Origin: Altererythrobacter sp. H2
Lineage (GTDB): Bacteria; Pseudomonadota; Alphaproteobacteria; Sphingomonadales; Sphingomonadaceae
Assembly (NCBI RefSeq): GCF_035319885.1
Contig: NZ_CP141285.1
Span: 3,046,001-3,110,000 of the forward strand
Length of the DNA stretch: 64,000 nt
Reading direction: 5' to 3'
Shown piece after piece: positions 57,008-64,000 of the stretch. How positions within the stretch are numbered: the first letter of the stretch is position 1; every line of letters begins with the position of its first letter. A model generated the notes under the pieces. It was not told the origin of the DNA. It ran no database searches and saw only the letters and a list, made by a program, of their open reading frames with translations. The position numbers and the translations under genes are program-made.

Positions 57008-57508
57008 TCATGGCAGCACCGTCACGGAACTGGGTTTTGAACGCGCTCCGTCGATTGCAAACGCTCCCAGCGATTGCCGCCGCCATGGCTTCGATGCCCT
57101 CACCTGGAAATCAATCGATGTGCGTCGCGGCCGCCCCTCGCGGGCAAAGCTGAATACAACTCCGTCTGCGGTGGTCTTTACCTCGGTGGGTTGGGGATGC
57201 ACCGATTCCACGGCGAAGATCTGCCCGAACTCACTTGGCACGGTGACTCTTATAGTTTCCGCAGGATCGTTGACTTGTACGCTCATGCTGTCTGCCGCCG
57301 CCCAGCGCGTCACCGCGGGCAGTTCGATCCTGCCCGTGTCCGTTCGGAGGACCTGCGAGGAAAAGGGTCCGCCGCTCCCTGAGAACCCCAAGAGCGCGGC
57401 GACGAACAATCCCAGCATGGCCACCCAGCCGACGCGGACCGCGACCCAGATTTTCTCCTGGAACGCACGGTCTGCGCCGGCATCAAGCCCGGTCGGGTTG
57501 CGGACCAT
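57008..57508 (-). CDS. Single-pass membrane protein of unknown function
   Basis: 166 residues. One helix (about 22-42, VRVGWVAMLGLFVAALLGFS) is followed by an exported-looking beta-rich domain (GRIELPAVTRWAAADSMSV, TIRVTVPSEFGQIF). No family recognised. It lies 9 bases after haemerythrin and 13 before YetF, so it is co-transcribed. Confidence 0.72.
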   Translation of the reverse strand: MVRNPTGLDAGADRAFQEKIWVAVRVGWVAMLGLFVAALLGFSGSGGPFSSQVLRTDTGRIELPAVTRWAAADSMSVQVNDPAETIRVTVPSEFGQIFAVESVHPQPTEVKTTADGVVFSFAREGRPRRTSIDFQVRASKPWRRQSLGAFAIDGARSKPSSVTVLP

Positions 57509-57517
57509 GGCCGCAGA

Positions 57518-58018
57518 TCACGAAGCCGTGCGCATTTCCGCAGGCGGCAAGCCCTGCTGTTCCGCCATGCGCATCAGTTCTTCCTTTCGGGCCAGCATCT
57601 GCTCGCCCAGAGCCTCCAGATCTATGTCGGCCGCGCGCGCCTGCTGGAACATGTTGTCGCGCTGCTTTTCCTCTTCCTTGACGTGATGCTCGATCTGCTC
57701 CTGCAGCACGGTCACCTTGGCGTCGTAGAACTCCTCGTCAGGGCTGCCTGCTGCGATCTCGTTGATCAGCAGTTTGGCGCCATCATGCTCAACGTAGGCT
57801 TCCTTGAGCAGGTCTTCGTCGATCTTACCGTCAAGCGCGGGGTAGAATATCTCTTCTTCGATGATCGAGTGGATCTTCAGCTCGTTGCAGATCTGGTTGG
57901 CGATCTCAGCCTTCTTGCGCTGTCCCGAAGCGCTTTCGAACTGTGAGAACAGCTCCTCCACCTTGCGATGGTCTTCGGTCAGAATATGCGTGGCGTCTTT
58001 GCTACCGTTGGGCTTCAT
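57518..58018 (-). CDS. Haemerythrin HHE domain protein
   Basis: 166 residues from the ATG at 58018, behind GGAG. The four-helix HHE core shows the iron ligands expected: DHRKVEELF, KIHSIIEEEIFYPAL, EHDGAKLLI and EQIEHHVKEEEK. A Glu/Met-rich C-terminal tail of about 40 residues follows. Such proteins bind O2, NO or iron, and occur in stress and NO responses. It is the first gene of a four-gene operon, and a 9-bp hairpin precedes its ribosome site. Confidence 0.9.
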   Translation of the reverse strand: MKPNGSKDATHILTEDHRKVEELFSQFESASGQRKKAEIANQICNELKIHSIIEEEIFYPALDGKIDEDLLKEAYVEHDGAKLLINEIAAGSPDEEFYDAKVTVLQEQIEHHVKEEEKQRDNMFQQARAADIDLEALGEQMLARKEELMRMAEQQGLPPAEMRTAS

Positions 58019-58030
58019 TTCCGGTCTCCT

Positions 58031-58052
58031 CTGCCAGACAATCGTCTGGCAG
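58031..58052 (-). promoter_or_regulatory. Hairpin next to the haemerythrin ribosome site
   Basis: CTGCCAGAC and GTCTGGCAG are perfect complements with a 4-base loop, 13 bases before the haemerythrin ATG. On the coding strand the flanking CTCC (58055-58052) can also pair with the GGAG Shine-Dalgarno (58029-58026) across a 2-base bulge, so the ribosome site could be hidden. A GGAAC at 58066-58062 with CGATT 17 bases on suggests an alternative in which this is promoter DNA. Confidence 0.45.
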
Positions 58053-58132
58053 GAGATAACCGTTCCGGCTGGCAACAGACGGCGGGCACGAAGCGTTTCA
58101 GGCTTGCGACCGACCGAAGGCGCCGTGTCAGA

Positions 58133-59188
58133 TCATGCGGGAACGGTGATGCGGAAGATCGCGCCCGGGCCCGCACTGGCCACGGCCACTGTGCCATCCA
58201 GGCGCGCGGTCAGCCCGCGAATGATGCGGCTGCCGATCCCGGTCCGCTCCGTCTTGCCGAGTTCCCCCGGAAACCCGACCCCATCATCGGCAATTTCAAG
58301 CACGATGCTGTCGTTGCTTTTGCGGACGGCAATTCCGATCCGCCCGCCGTGCCGCCCCACAAACGCATATTTCATGGCGTTCACCAGGATTTCGCTGACT
58401 ACAAGTGCCAGCGGAACTGCCCGGTCGAGGGTCAGATCGATGCCCGGCTCGACATCGGTCGACAGGGTGACGGTCCGTTCACCCTCGTGGCTCATGACGA
58501 TGTCGTTGGCGAGGCCGGTCAGGTAGGCGGAAAAGTCGATCCGGTTATGCTGGCTGGTGGCGTAGAGGTTGTGATGGATCTTGGCGATGACTTCGACCCG
58601 GCTCTGCGCCTCACCCAGGTCCGCCGCCAGGCGCTCGTCGTCAGCCTGCCCGGCCTGCATCTGGAGGAGGGAGATGACCGTCTGCAGGCTGTTCTTCACC
58701 CGGTGGTTGACCTCGTGCAGCAGCATGTCCTTCACGCGGAGCGCATCTTCCAGCAGTTCCGCATTGCGCCGCAAGGCCTCGGCCATTTCGTGGCGCGCGG
58801 TTACATCACGGATCGCCGCGAAAAAGACTTTGCCAGAGCCATTCGTCACCAGTTGCAGGCGCACCTCCACCCTGTAGTCAGTGCCATCCTTGCGGCGGTG
58901 GATCGTCTCGAAATCGAGCACCTGCGCCGTTCCATCATGCAACGGACGGATCATGTCGCGAAACTGTGCTTCGGATACCTCCGGCTTGATATCCCAGGGC
59001 GTCATCGCCTCCAGTTCAACCATCGAATAGCCCAGGTTCTCCCGCGCTCCGCGATTGACCAGCAGGAAGCGGCAGTCTTCGGCCGAGAACAGATATATCT
59101 CTGACGCCGCATCCTCGACAATCAGCCCCAGCTCTGCGCTGTCGAACTGGCTGCCAAGCCCTACGCCGGCTACACCCGATTGCTTCAT
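58133..59188 (-). CDS. PAS-HWE/HisKA_2 sensor histidine kinase (general-stress type)
   Basis: 351 residues, no membrane helix. A PAS domain (about 20-140, IYLFSAEDCRFLLVNRGARENLGYS then DFETIHRRKDGTDY) is joined to a HisKA_2/HWE kinase with phospho-acceptor in LLHEVNHRVKNSLQ, N-box EILVNAMKYAF, and IADDGVGFPG. Soluble kinases of this family in Sphingomonas feed PhyR, the switch for the EcfG stress response. No phyR-nepR-ecfG is in the window, so this is inference. Confidence 0.9.
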   Translation of the reverse strand: MKQSGVAGVGLGSQFDSAELGLIVEDAASEIYLFSAEDCRFLLVNRGARENLGYSMVELEAMTPWDIKPEVSEAQFRDMIRPLHDGTAQVLDFETIHRRKDGTDYRVEVRLQLVTNGSGKVFFAAIRDVTARHEMAEALRRNAELLEDALRVKDMLLHEVNHRVKNSLQTVISLLQMQAGQADDERLAADLGEAQSRVEVIAKIHHNLYATSQHNRIDFSAYLTGLANDIVMSHEGERTVTLSTDVEPGIDLTLDRAVPLALVVSEILVNAMKYAFVGRHGGRIGIAVRKSNDSIVLEIADDGVGFPGELGKTERTGIGSRIIRGLTARLDGTVAVASAGPGAIFRITVPA

Positions 59189-59489
59189 GATTATCCGATC
59201 GTAACGGGTGGGCGGGTGACGTTTATGCTATCATATCAATAGCATCGAAAGCAGCAGTGCAGAATATGTATATCTGCATAGCTTGCGCCGGCCGAGGGGC
59301 AACTTCCGATATTATCGGCCACCTTTCTATAGGCTGAATGCCAGCTCACAAGCCGGATAAGCGCGCCCGCCGACTGCAGGCCGATTGGAGGCGGTTCGCC
59401 CAGGCGGCATCGATTGCGGAAAACTACTAGACGGTGCGCAACGCAATCTTCCGGGCGTCAGGCCTAACGGGAAATTCAGCAAGGCCTCC
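59189..59489. other. Divergent intergenic region with three inverted repeats
   Basis: About 300 bases without a gene between the kinase and the GGDEF-EAL gene, visibly richer in A+T than its flanks around 59210-59330. It holds ATGCTAT-N7-ATAGCAT (59225-59245), TGCAGA-N9-TCTGCA (59258-59278) and CCGATA-T-TATCGG (59306-59318). These could be sites for regulators of either gene. No T-run or RNA-gene pattern was seen. Confidence 0.5.
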
Positions 59490-61733
59490 ATGACAGGGAA
59501 CAAACACTCAATGTCGTTCATGCCAAATGCAGACACTTTCCGGATTGCCACACTGCACGCGTTGAAGCTGCTCGACTCGCCGCGCAGCGAAACATTCGAC
59601 CGGATCACGACCCTCTGCTCCGAGATGTTCGAATGCCGTTTCGCCTTTCTCTCTCTCATCGATGAAAAGCGTCAGTGGTTCATGTCGGCGGTCGGCAGCG
59701 AACTGAAGGAAACGCCCCGCCAGGATGCGTTCTGCAATCTCACCATCAGGCAGAGTGCCTGCCTGATTATCGAGGACGCGCAGCAGGACGCCCGCTTCTC
59801 CTCCAACCCGTTGGTGACGGGGCCACCCTTCCTTCGTGCGTACATGGGCTTCCCCGTGTTCGGACCGGAAGGTACAGCACTGGGGGCGCTGTGCGTCGCG
59901 CATGATGCACCGAGGCAATTCAGCCTTGAAGATCAGCGTCAGCTCGAGCGTCTGGCTCACGTCATCGAAGACCTGATCGCAGCACATGTGCAGACCAGCA
60001 CAGTTACCCAGCTCAACGACCAGATGCTGAGTGAAAGCCTGGCCCTGCGCAAGAGCAACCAGTTGCTTCAGCAGGCGGAGCGGGTTGGCAAGATCGGCTC
60101 ATTCGAGATCGACCTTCAAAGCGGCGAGCTGGTATTTTCCGACCATCTCTATGACCTTTCCGGAATCTGCGCGGGCGATCCGCTGGATACGCGGCGGGCG
60201 CTGGCGCTCTACGACCAGTCGGACCACCCCCGCATCAAGACAGCGCTGCAGAACGCAGCTGCAACAGGGGAATCGTTCGATTACCAAAGCGACCTCATCG
60301 TGGCGGGAGGCGCGGTAAAGCGCGTCCGTTGCGTCGGCGAGAGACTGGCGTGCGAGCAAAACGGCAAGTCCCGCCTTGTCGGCGTGGTGCAGGACATAAC
60401 CGAAGCGCATCATGCGCACCTCGCCATGAAGCGGGCCGCTGACTACGACAGCCTGACCTGCCTGTTCAACCGAAGCGCATTCGACCGGAATCTGCAGGAC
60501 CGGATAAGGGCGCACAAGCAGTGCAACCAGGCACTCTGGCTGGTGCTGTTCGACCTCGACGGATTCAAGGACATCAACGATTACTGCGGTCACCTGATCG
60601 GAGATGTGGTGCTCGAAGAGATGAGCGCAAGGCTGCAGAAGAGTGTCCCGCCTGACGCAGTCCTCGCTCGCTGGGGAGGTGACGAATTCGCCCTGCTCCC
60701 GCCGCTTGGCTCAAGTCAGACAGATATCGAGCAGATCGTGGAGAGTGCTCTGGCGACGATCCAGACGATCGTCGCTGTGGCCGATCACAAGCTGCAACTG
60801 AGTGCCACCTGCGGCATCGCCCAGTTCGAGGACGGAATGGGCACGAAGGAACTGCTTCGGCGCGCCGACCTCGCCCTCTACGATGGCAAGAAGAGGGGCC
60901 GAAGCTCGTTCCACTTCTACCAGCGGTCGCTCGAGAAGGATAACGTCGCCCGGGTTTCCGCTCTGAGACAGGTCCGGTCGGCGATCGAGGAAGCCCGGCT
61001 GTTCGCCGCCTATCAGCCGATCATTGACCTGGATGATGAGTCGGTCGTGGGGATGGAGGCGCTGATGCGGATCGATACCCGCGCGGGCAACAAGCTGACC
61101 GCCACCCAGGTTCTGCCGGCCTTGCTGGACCCGGTCGTGGCCCGGGAAATCACTGAAAGGATGCTGCACTTCGTCTGCACCGATTTCACGCGTCTGCGCG
61201 AGGCATGCCCACAGCTTGGCACGATCAGCCTTAACGTTACCGAGAACGACCTTCTCAGCCGGAATTTCGCGCACAGGTTTCTCGATACGCTCAGAGGTGC
61301 CTGCATCGATCCGCGTGGAATCACGCTGGAAATTACCGAAACCATGCTGCTCGTGAACGATTCCGATACGGTCCGGCGGGTGCTCCAGACCGTGGCCAAG
61401 GAAGGGGTCAATATCGCGCTCGACGACTTCGGCACCGGATTCTCGTCGCTGTCACACCTGCGCGACTTTCCGATCAGCCAGGTGAAGATCGACAAGACCT
61501 TCATCCAGTCGATGAACCGGGATCGCCAGGCCCGGACGATCGTGGGGGCGCTGATCGCGATGGCCAACAAGATGGATATCGAGGTGGTGGCGGAGGGGAT
61601 CGAAACACCCGAACAGCTGGACATGGTCTCGAGGATGGGTTGCAGGCTGGGCCAGGGGTATCTGTTCAGCCCCGCGCTGGATGCCAGCAACCTGTGCATG
61701 GCAGGGTTTCGCAACCAGAGAAAGCGTGCCTGA
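59490..61733 (+). CDS. GAF-PAS-GGDEF-EAL cyclic-di-GMP protein, soluble
   Basis: 747 residues from the ATG at 59490 (AAGG nearby). ATGs at 59385 and 59511 are alternatives. The order is GAF (about 20-165, FECRFAFLSLIDEKRQWF, DAFCNLTI), PAS (about 195-315), GGDEF with intact RWGGDEF (about 425) and LFDLDGFKDIND, then EAL with intact GMEALMRI and LDDFGTGFSS. No membrane helices. It may make or break c-di-GMP in response to a small molecule or redox cue at the GAF domain. It is divergent from the HWE kinase. Confidence 0.92.
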   Translation: MTGNKHSMSFMPNADTFRIATLHALKLLDSPRSETFDRITTLCSEMFECRFAFLSLIDEKRQWFMSAVGSELKETPRQDAFCNLTIRQSACLIIEDAQQDARFSSNPLVTGPPFLRAYMGFPVFGPEGTALGALCVAHDAPRQFSLEDQRQLERLAHVIEDLIAAHVQTSTVTQLNDQMLSESLALRKSNQLLQQAERVGKIGSFEIDLQSGELVFSDHLYDLSGICAGDPLDTRRALALYDQSDHPRIKTALQNAAATGESFDYQSDLIVAGGAVKRVRCVGERLACEQNGKSRLVGVVQDITEAHHAHLAMKRAADYDSLTCLFNRSAFDRNLQDRIRAHKQCNQALWLVLFDLDGFKDINDYCGHLIGDVVLEEMSARLQKSVPPDAVLARWGGDEFALLPPLGSSQTDIEQIVESALATIQTIVAVADHKLQLSATCGIAQFEDGMGTKELLRRADLALYDGKKRGRSSFHFYQRSLEKDNVARVSALRQVRSAIEEARLFAAYQPIIDLDDESVVGMEALMRIDTRAGNKLTATQVLPALLDPVVAREITERMLHFVCTDFTRLREACPQLGTISLNVTENDLLSRNFAHRFLDTLRGACIDPRGITLEITETMLLVNDSDTVRRVLQTVAKEGVNIALDDFGTGFSSLSHLRDFPISQVKIDKTFIQSMNRDRQARTIVGALIAMANKMDIEVVAEGIETPEQLDMVSRMGCRLGQGYLFSPALDASNLCMAGFRNQRKRA

Positions 61734-61825
61734 CAAAGCCTGATCGCCCAGGCTGGCCAGATGATCCCTCGCCTTTTGTGCAGGTGCTGCGCCGAACCTT
61801 CCCGCCTATCGCACAGCTCCTATTG

Positions 61826-61848
61826 TCCCGCAGCACTTGCGTGCGGGA
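61826..61848. repeat. Inverted repeat before mmsA
   Basis: TCCCGCA (61826-61832) and TGCGGGA (61842-61848) with 9 bases between, 46 bases before the mmsA ATG. It is either an operator for a regulator of the dehydrogenase or a weak terminator for the GGDEF-EAL transcript. There is no T-run. Confidence 0.35.
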
Positions 61849-61894
61849 TGGGCGCGGTTAGAGACAGCGCAAAGCTTAGAGGCAGGAGATTTCA

Positions 61895-63391
61895 ATGCGC
61901 CAGGTCGATCATTTCATCGTCGGGGGAGCAGGCGGCACCGCCGCGCGCACGCACCAGATCTGGAACCCTTCGACGGGTGAAGTCCAGGCGCAGGTGGCGT
62001 TGGGCGATGCGGCGGTGCTGCAGCGCGCGGTGGATGCGGCGAAGCAGGTCCAGCCCGCATGGGCCGCGACCAACCCGCAGAAGCGCGCCCGGGTGATGTT
62101 CGAGTTCAAGCGACTGGTCGAGGCAAACAAGCAAGCCCTGGCCGAACTGCTGGCCAGCGAGCACGGCAAGGTGGTCGAGGACGCCCACGGCGATATCCAG
62201 CGCGGGCTTGAGGTGATCGAATATGCCTGCGGTATACCGGAAGCCCTGAAGGGCGAATATACCCCTGGAGCCGGGCCCGGCATCGACGTATATTCGCTGC
62301 GGGTGCCGCTCGGCATTGGCGCGGGCATTACCCCGTTCAACTTCCCGGCGATGATCCCGATGTGGATGTTCGGCATGGCCATCGCAGCGGGCAATGCCTT
62401 CATCCTCAAGCCAAGCGAGCGCGATCCGAGCGTGCCCGTGCGCCTTGCCGAACTGATGCTGGAAGCCGGCGCGCCCGAAGGCGTGCTGCAGGTGGTCCAC
62501 GGCGACAAGGAAATGGTCGATGCTATCCTCGACCATCCCGACATTGCCGGGATCAGCTTCGTCGGCTCGAGCGATGTTGCACAGTATATCTATGGCCGCG
62601 GCACCGCGGGCGGCAAGCGGGTGCAGGCCTTCGGCGGGGCCAAGAACCACGGCATCGTGTTGCCGGATGCCGATCTCGATCAGGTGGTGAACGATCTCGC
62701 CGGTGCGGCCTTCGGCTCTGCGGGCGAACGCTGCATGGCGCTGCCGGTGGTGGTACCAGTGGGTGAGGACACGGCCGAACGCCTCAAGGAAAAGCTGATT
62801 CCGGCGATCCACGCGCTGCGGGTCGGCGTGTCGAACGATCCCGAAGCCCACTATGGCCCGGTCGTCACCCCAGAGCACAAGGCGCGGGTTGAGCAGTGGA
62901 TTTCCACCGCCGAAGCCGAGGGCGGCGAGATCGTGATCGACGGGCGCGGCTTTACCCTGCAGGGTCACGAAAAGGGCTTCTTTATCGGCCCGACCCTGAT
63001 CGACCATGTCACCCCGCAGATGACCAGCTATCAGGAAGAAATCTTCGGCCCGGTCCTGCAGATCGTCCGCGCCAGGGATTTCGAGGAGGCGCTGCGCCTG
63101 CCGAGCGAGCACCAGTATGGCAATGGTGTCGCCATCTTCACCCGCAACGGCCACGCTGCGCGCGAATTCGCAGCGCGGGTCAATGTCGGCATGGTCGGCA
63201 TCAACGTGCCGATCCCGGTGCCAGTCGCCTATCACAGCTTCGGCGGGTGGAAGCGCTCCGGCTTTGGCGACACCGATCAGTACGGAATGGAAGGCCTGCG
63301 GTTCTGGACCCGGCTCAAGAAGGTCACCCAGCGCTGGCCCGATGGCGGCGGAGACGGTAGCAACGCCTTCATCATCCCGACGATGGGGTGA
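61895..63391 (+). CDS. mmsA: Methylmalonate-semialdehyde dehydrogenase (CoA-acylating)
   Basis: 498 residues, the standard size. Aldehyde-dehydrogenase family: PFNFPAMIPMWMFGMAIAAGN, KPSERDPSVPVRL, GISFVGSSDVAQYIY, and the catalytic Cys in GSAGERCMALPV, with EIFGPVLQIVR. The ERCMA context is specific for the CoA-dependent MmsA/IolA group, which turns methylmalonate or malonate semialdehyde into propionyl- or acetyl-CoA in valine, thymine or inositol breakdown. No mmsB or acyl-CoA dehydrogenase is adjacent within the window. GGCAGGAG precedes the ATG. Confidence 0.95.
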   Translation: MRQVDHFIVGGAGGTAARTHQIWNPSTGEVQAQVALGDAAVLQRAVDAAKQVQPAWAATNPQKRARVMFEFKRLVEANKQALAELLASEHGKVVEDAHGDIQRGLEVIEYACGIPEALKGEYTPGAGPGIDVYSLRVPLGIGAGITPFNFPAMIPMWMFGMAIAAGNAFILKPSERDPSVPVRLAELMLEAGAPEGVLQVVHGDKEMVDAILDHPDIAGISFVGSSDVAQYIYGRGTAGGKRVQAFGGAKNHGIVLPDADLDQVVNDLAGAAFGSAGERCMALPVVVPVGEDTAERLKEKLIPAIHALRVGVSNDPEAHYGPVVTPEHKARVEQWISTAEAEGGEIVIDGRGFTLQGHEKGFFIGPTLIDHVTPQMTSYQEEIFGPVLQIVRARDFEEALRLPSEHQYGNGVAIFTRNGHAAREFAARVNVGMVGINVPIPVPVAYHSFGGWKRSGFGDTDQYGMEGLRFWTRLKKVTQRWPDGGGDGSNAFIIPTMG

Positions 63392-63638
63392 GCCCACTCC
63401 GCCGACGCCCCTTGCAGCGCCGCACACGGGTCAGCGCAAGTCGATAGCCACGTCGTCCTGCATCCACCGAAAACGCACGGCCAGATTCGCAGACGATTTC
63501 GGTCACGTTCGGGCGGAGTGCCCTCAGCTTCACCACCTCGTGGGCGGTGAAACTGACGCGGGTCCACGACCATGTCGTCCAGGCCGCCCCTCTGGGGTGA
63601 CAGAGGCCTGAATTGAAAAGAAAGGGCGCAATCGCCAC
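63372..63638 (-). CDS. Possible small hypothetical protein
   Basis: An open frame of 88 codons overlapping the mmsA 3' end by 20 bases. The middle (VSFTAHEVVKLRALRPNVTE, GRRGYRLALTRVRRCKGRR) has a believable protein composition. The start has no good ribosome site and no family is recognised. It may be chance in GC-rich DNA. Confidence 0.3.
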   Translation of the reverse strand: MAIAPFLFNSGLCHPRGAAWTTWSWTRVSFTAHEVVKLRALRPNVTEIVCESGRAFSVDAGRRGYRLALTRVRRCKGRRRSGLTPSSG

Positions 63639-63667
63639 GACGGTCAGGGAAAGGTCTCGAAGACTGG

Positions 63668-63741
63668 TGGAGCGGGTGAAGGGAATCGAACCCTCGTCGT
63701 AAGCTTGGGAAGCTTCTGCTCTACCATTGAGCTACACCCGC
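63668..63741 (-). tRNA. tRNA-Gly (anticodon TCC)
   Basis: 74 bases on the minus strand with encoded CCA. The acceptor stem GCGGGTG pairs with CACCCGC, the D arm contains AGCTCAATGGTAGAGC, the anticodon stem-loop AAGCTTCCCAAGCTT carries TCC (reads GGA), and the T arm contains GAGGGTTCGATTCCCTTC. All four arms fold normally. It lies alone between mmsA and the window edge. Confidence 0.97.
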
Positions 63742-63946
63742 GCGCCAGTCGGCTGCCGACGGAGCGTCGATTGCCGTATGCCATGGCAGCGGTCAAGCAT
63801 CGATGCCGGGTTTTTGGCGTTTCCTGTGCCGGTGGCAAGATTTCAGCTGGACCATGCATCGAATGCGCCTCGCCGGGGGCAGCCCCCCCCCCCTAGCGCG
63901 GGAACGCTCGGTCGCGCCGCCGCTTTCACCTTTGTGGATCACCCGG
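63742..63946. other. Intergenic DNA with an 11-base C tract
   Basis: About 205 bases with no convincing gene. It contains GGGGGC-A-GCCCCC at about 63876-63888, which runs on into a tract of 11 C residues (63883-63893) ending in TAG. The tract could fold as a G/C hairpin or slip during replication. Promoter elements for the tRNA should lie here but are not distinct. Confidence 0.5.
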
Positions 63947-64000
63947 TCAATGGCAACATGCCTGTTCGAACAACAGGTCGCGAAGTCGACGGAGGCGACG
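63947..64000 (-). CDS. Possible C-terminal end of a protein cut by the window edge
   Basis: On the minus strand the last bases read RRLRRLRDLLFEQACCH followed by TGA at 63949-63947. The helical, Arg/Leu-rich composition is believable for a protein end, but 17 codons are too few to identify it. It may be chance. Confidence 0.25.
   Translation of the reverse strand, partial: RRLRRLRDLLFEQACCH

Noticed and set aside
61892-63427. 511-codon open frame opposite mmsA
   Set aside because: Shadow; the sense frame is a complete aldehyde dehydrogenase.

Overview
The window is GC-rich, densely packed bacterial DNA that most resembles a free-living alphaproteobacterium of the order Sphingomonadales (Erythrobacter/Novosphingobium-like). 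This is inferred from gene content: large TonB-dependent receptors paired with a tryptophan-halogenase-like flavoprotein, an Entner-Doudoroff operon, an RcdA-type cell-cycle factor beside YdcH-like proteins, a lone PTS-Ntr enzyme I, HWE-type sensor kinases and GGAAC-type stress promoters. No phage, insertion sequence, CRISPR array, rRNA or replication origin was seen. One tRNA-Gly lies near the right edge.

Positions 1-16658 read as one catabolic island for a beta-1,3-glucan such as laminarin, running from outer membrane to pyruvate. It contains a partial LacI regulator, a halogenase-like flavoprotein, a divergent 1114-residue TonB-dependent receptor, a GH16 lipoprotein, a second LacI regulator, an MFS carrier, a GH3 lipoprotein, a GluP-like sugar permease and zwf-edd-eda. 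Three near-identical lac-operator-like palindromes (two between halogenase and receptor, one before the GH3 gene) suggest a LacI regulon. A perfect 12-bp inverted repeat covers the zwf ribosome binding site.

Positions 16700-36254 are housekeeping: L,D-transpeptidase, tilS, cpoB, a RodZ-like protein, ptsP, two YdcH-like genes, rcdA, glpK, an MBL hydrolase, a DUF4230 protein, nadA, an old yellow enzyme, a CitE-like lyase, lipB, membrane proteins, a lipid-type methyltransferase and arsC. Positions 36300-40543 hold a siderophore receptor behind Fur-like sites, an orphan [2Fe-2S] subunit and a MATE pump.

Positions 40600-48764 are a compact chemotaxis operon: cheA (with an extra CheW-like module and a dead receiver-like tail), cheW, cheY, cheB, cheR, a GGDEF-EAL protein and an MCP. 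Positions 48794-50583 are a nitric-oxide-type module: group III truncated haemoglobin, a membrane protein and a DUF1971 protein, divergent from an NsrR-like repressor.

Positions 50600-61733 look like a stress/repair neighbourhood: a 59-residue protein with no hydrophobic residue after Met1, an SDR, a small hydrophilic protein, ku-mgtC-ligD behind an EcfG-like promoter, a haemerythrin-YetF-PncC operon behind a hairpin, an HWE histidine kinase and a GAF-PAS-GGDEF-EAL protein. mmsA, tRNA-Gly and uncertain small frames close the window.
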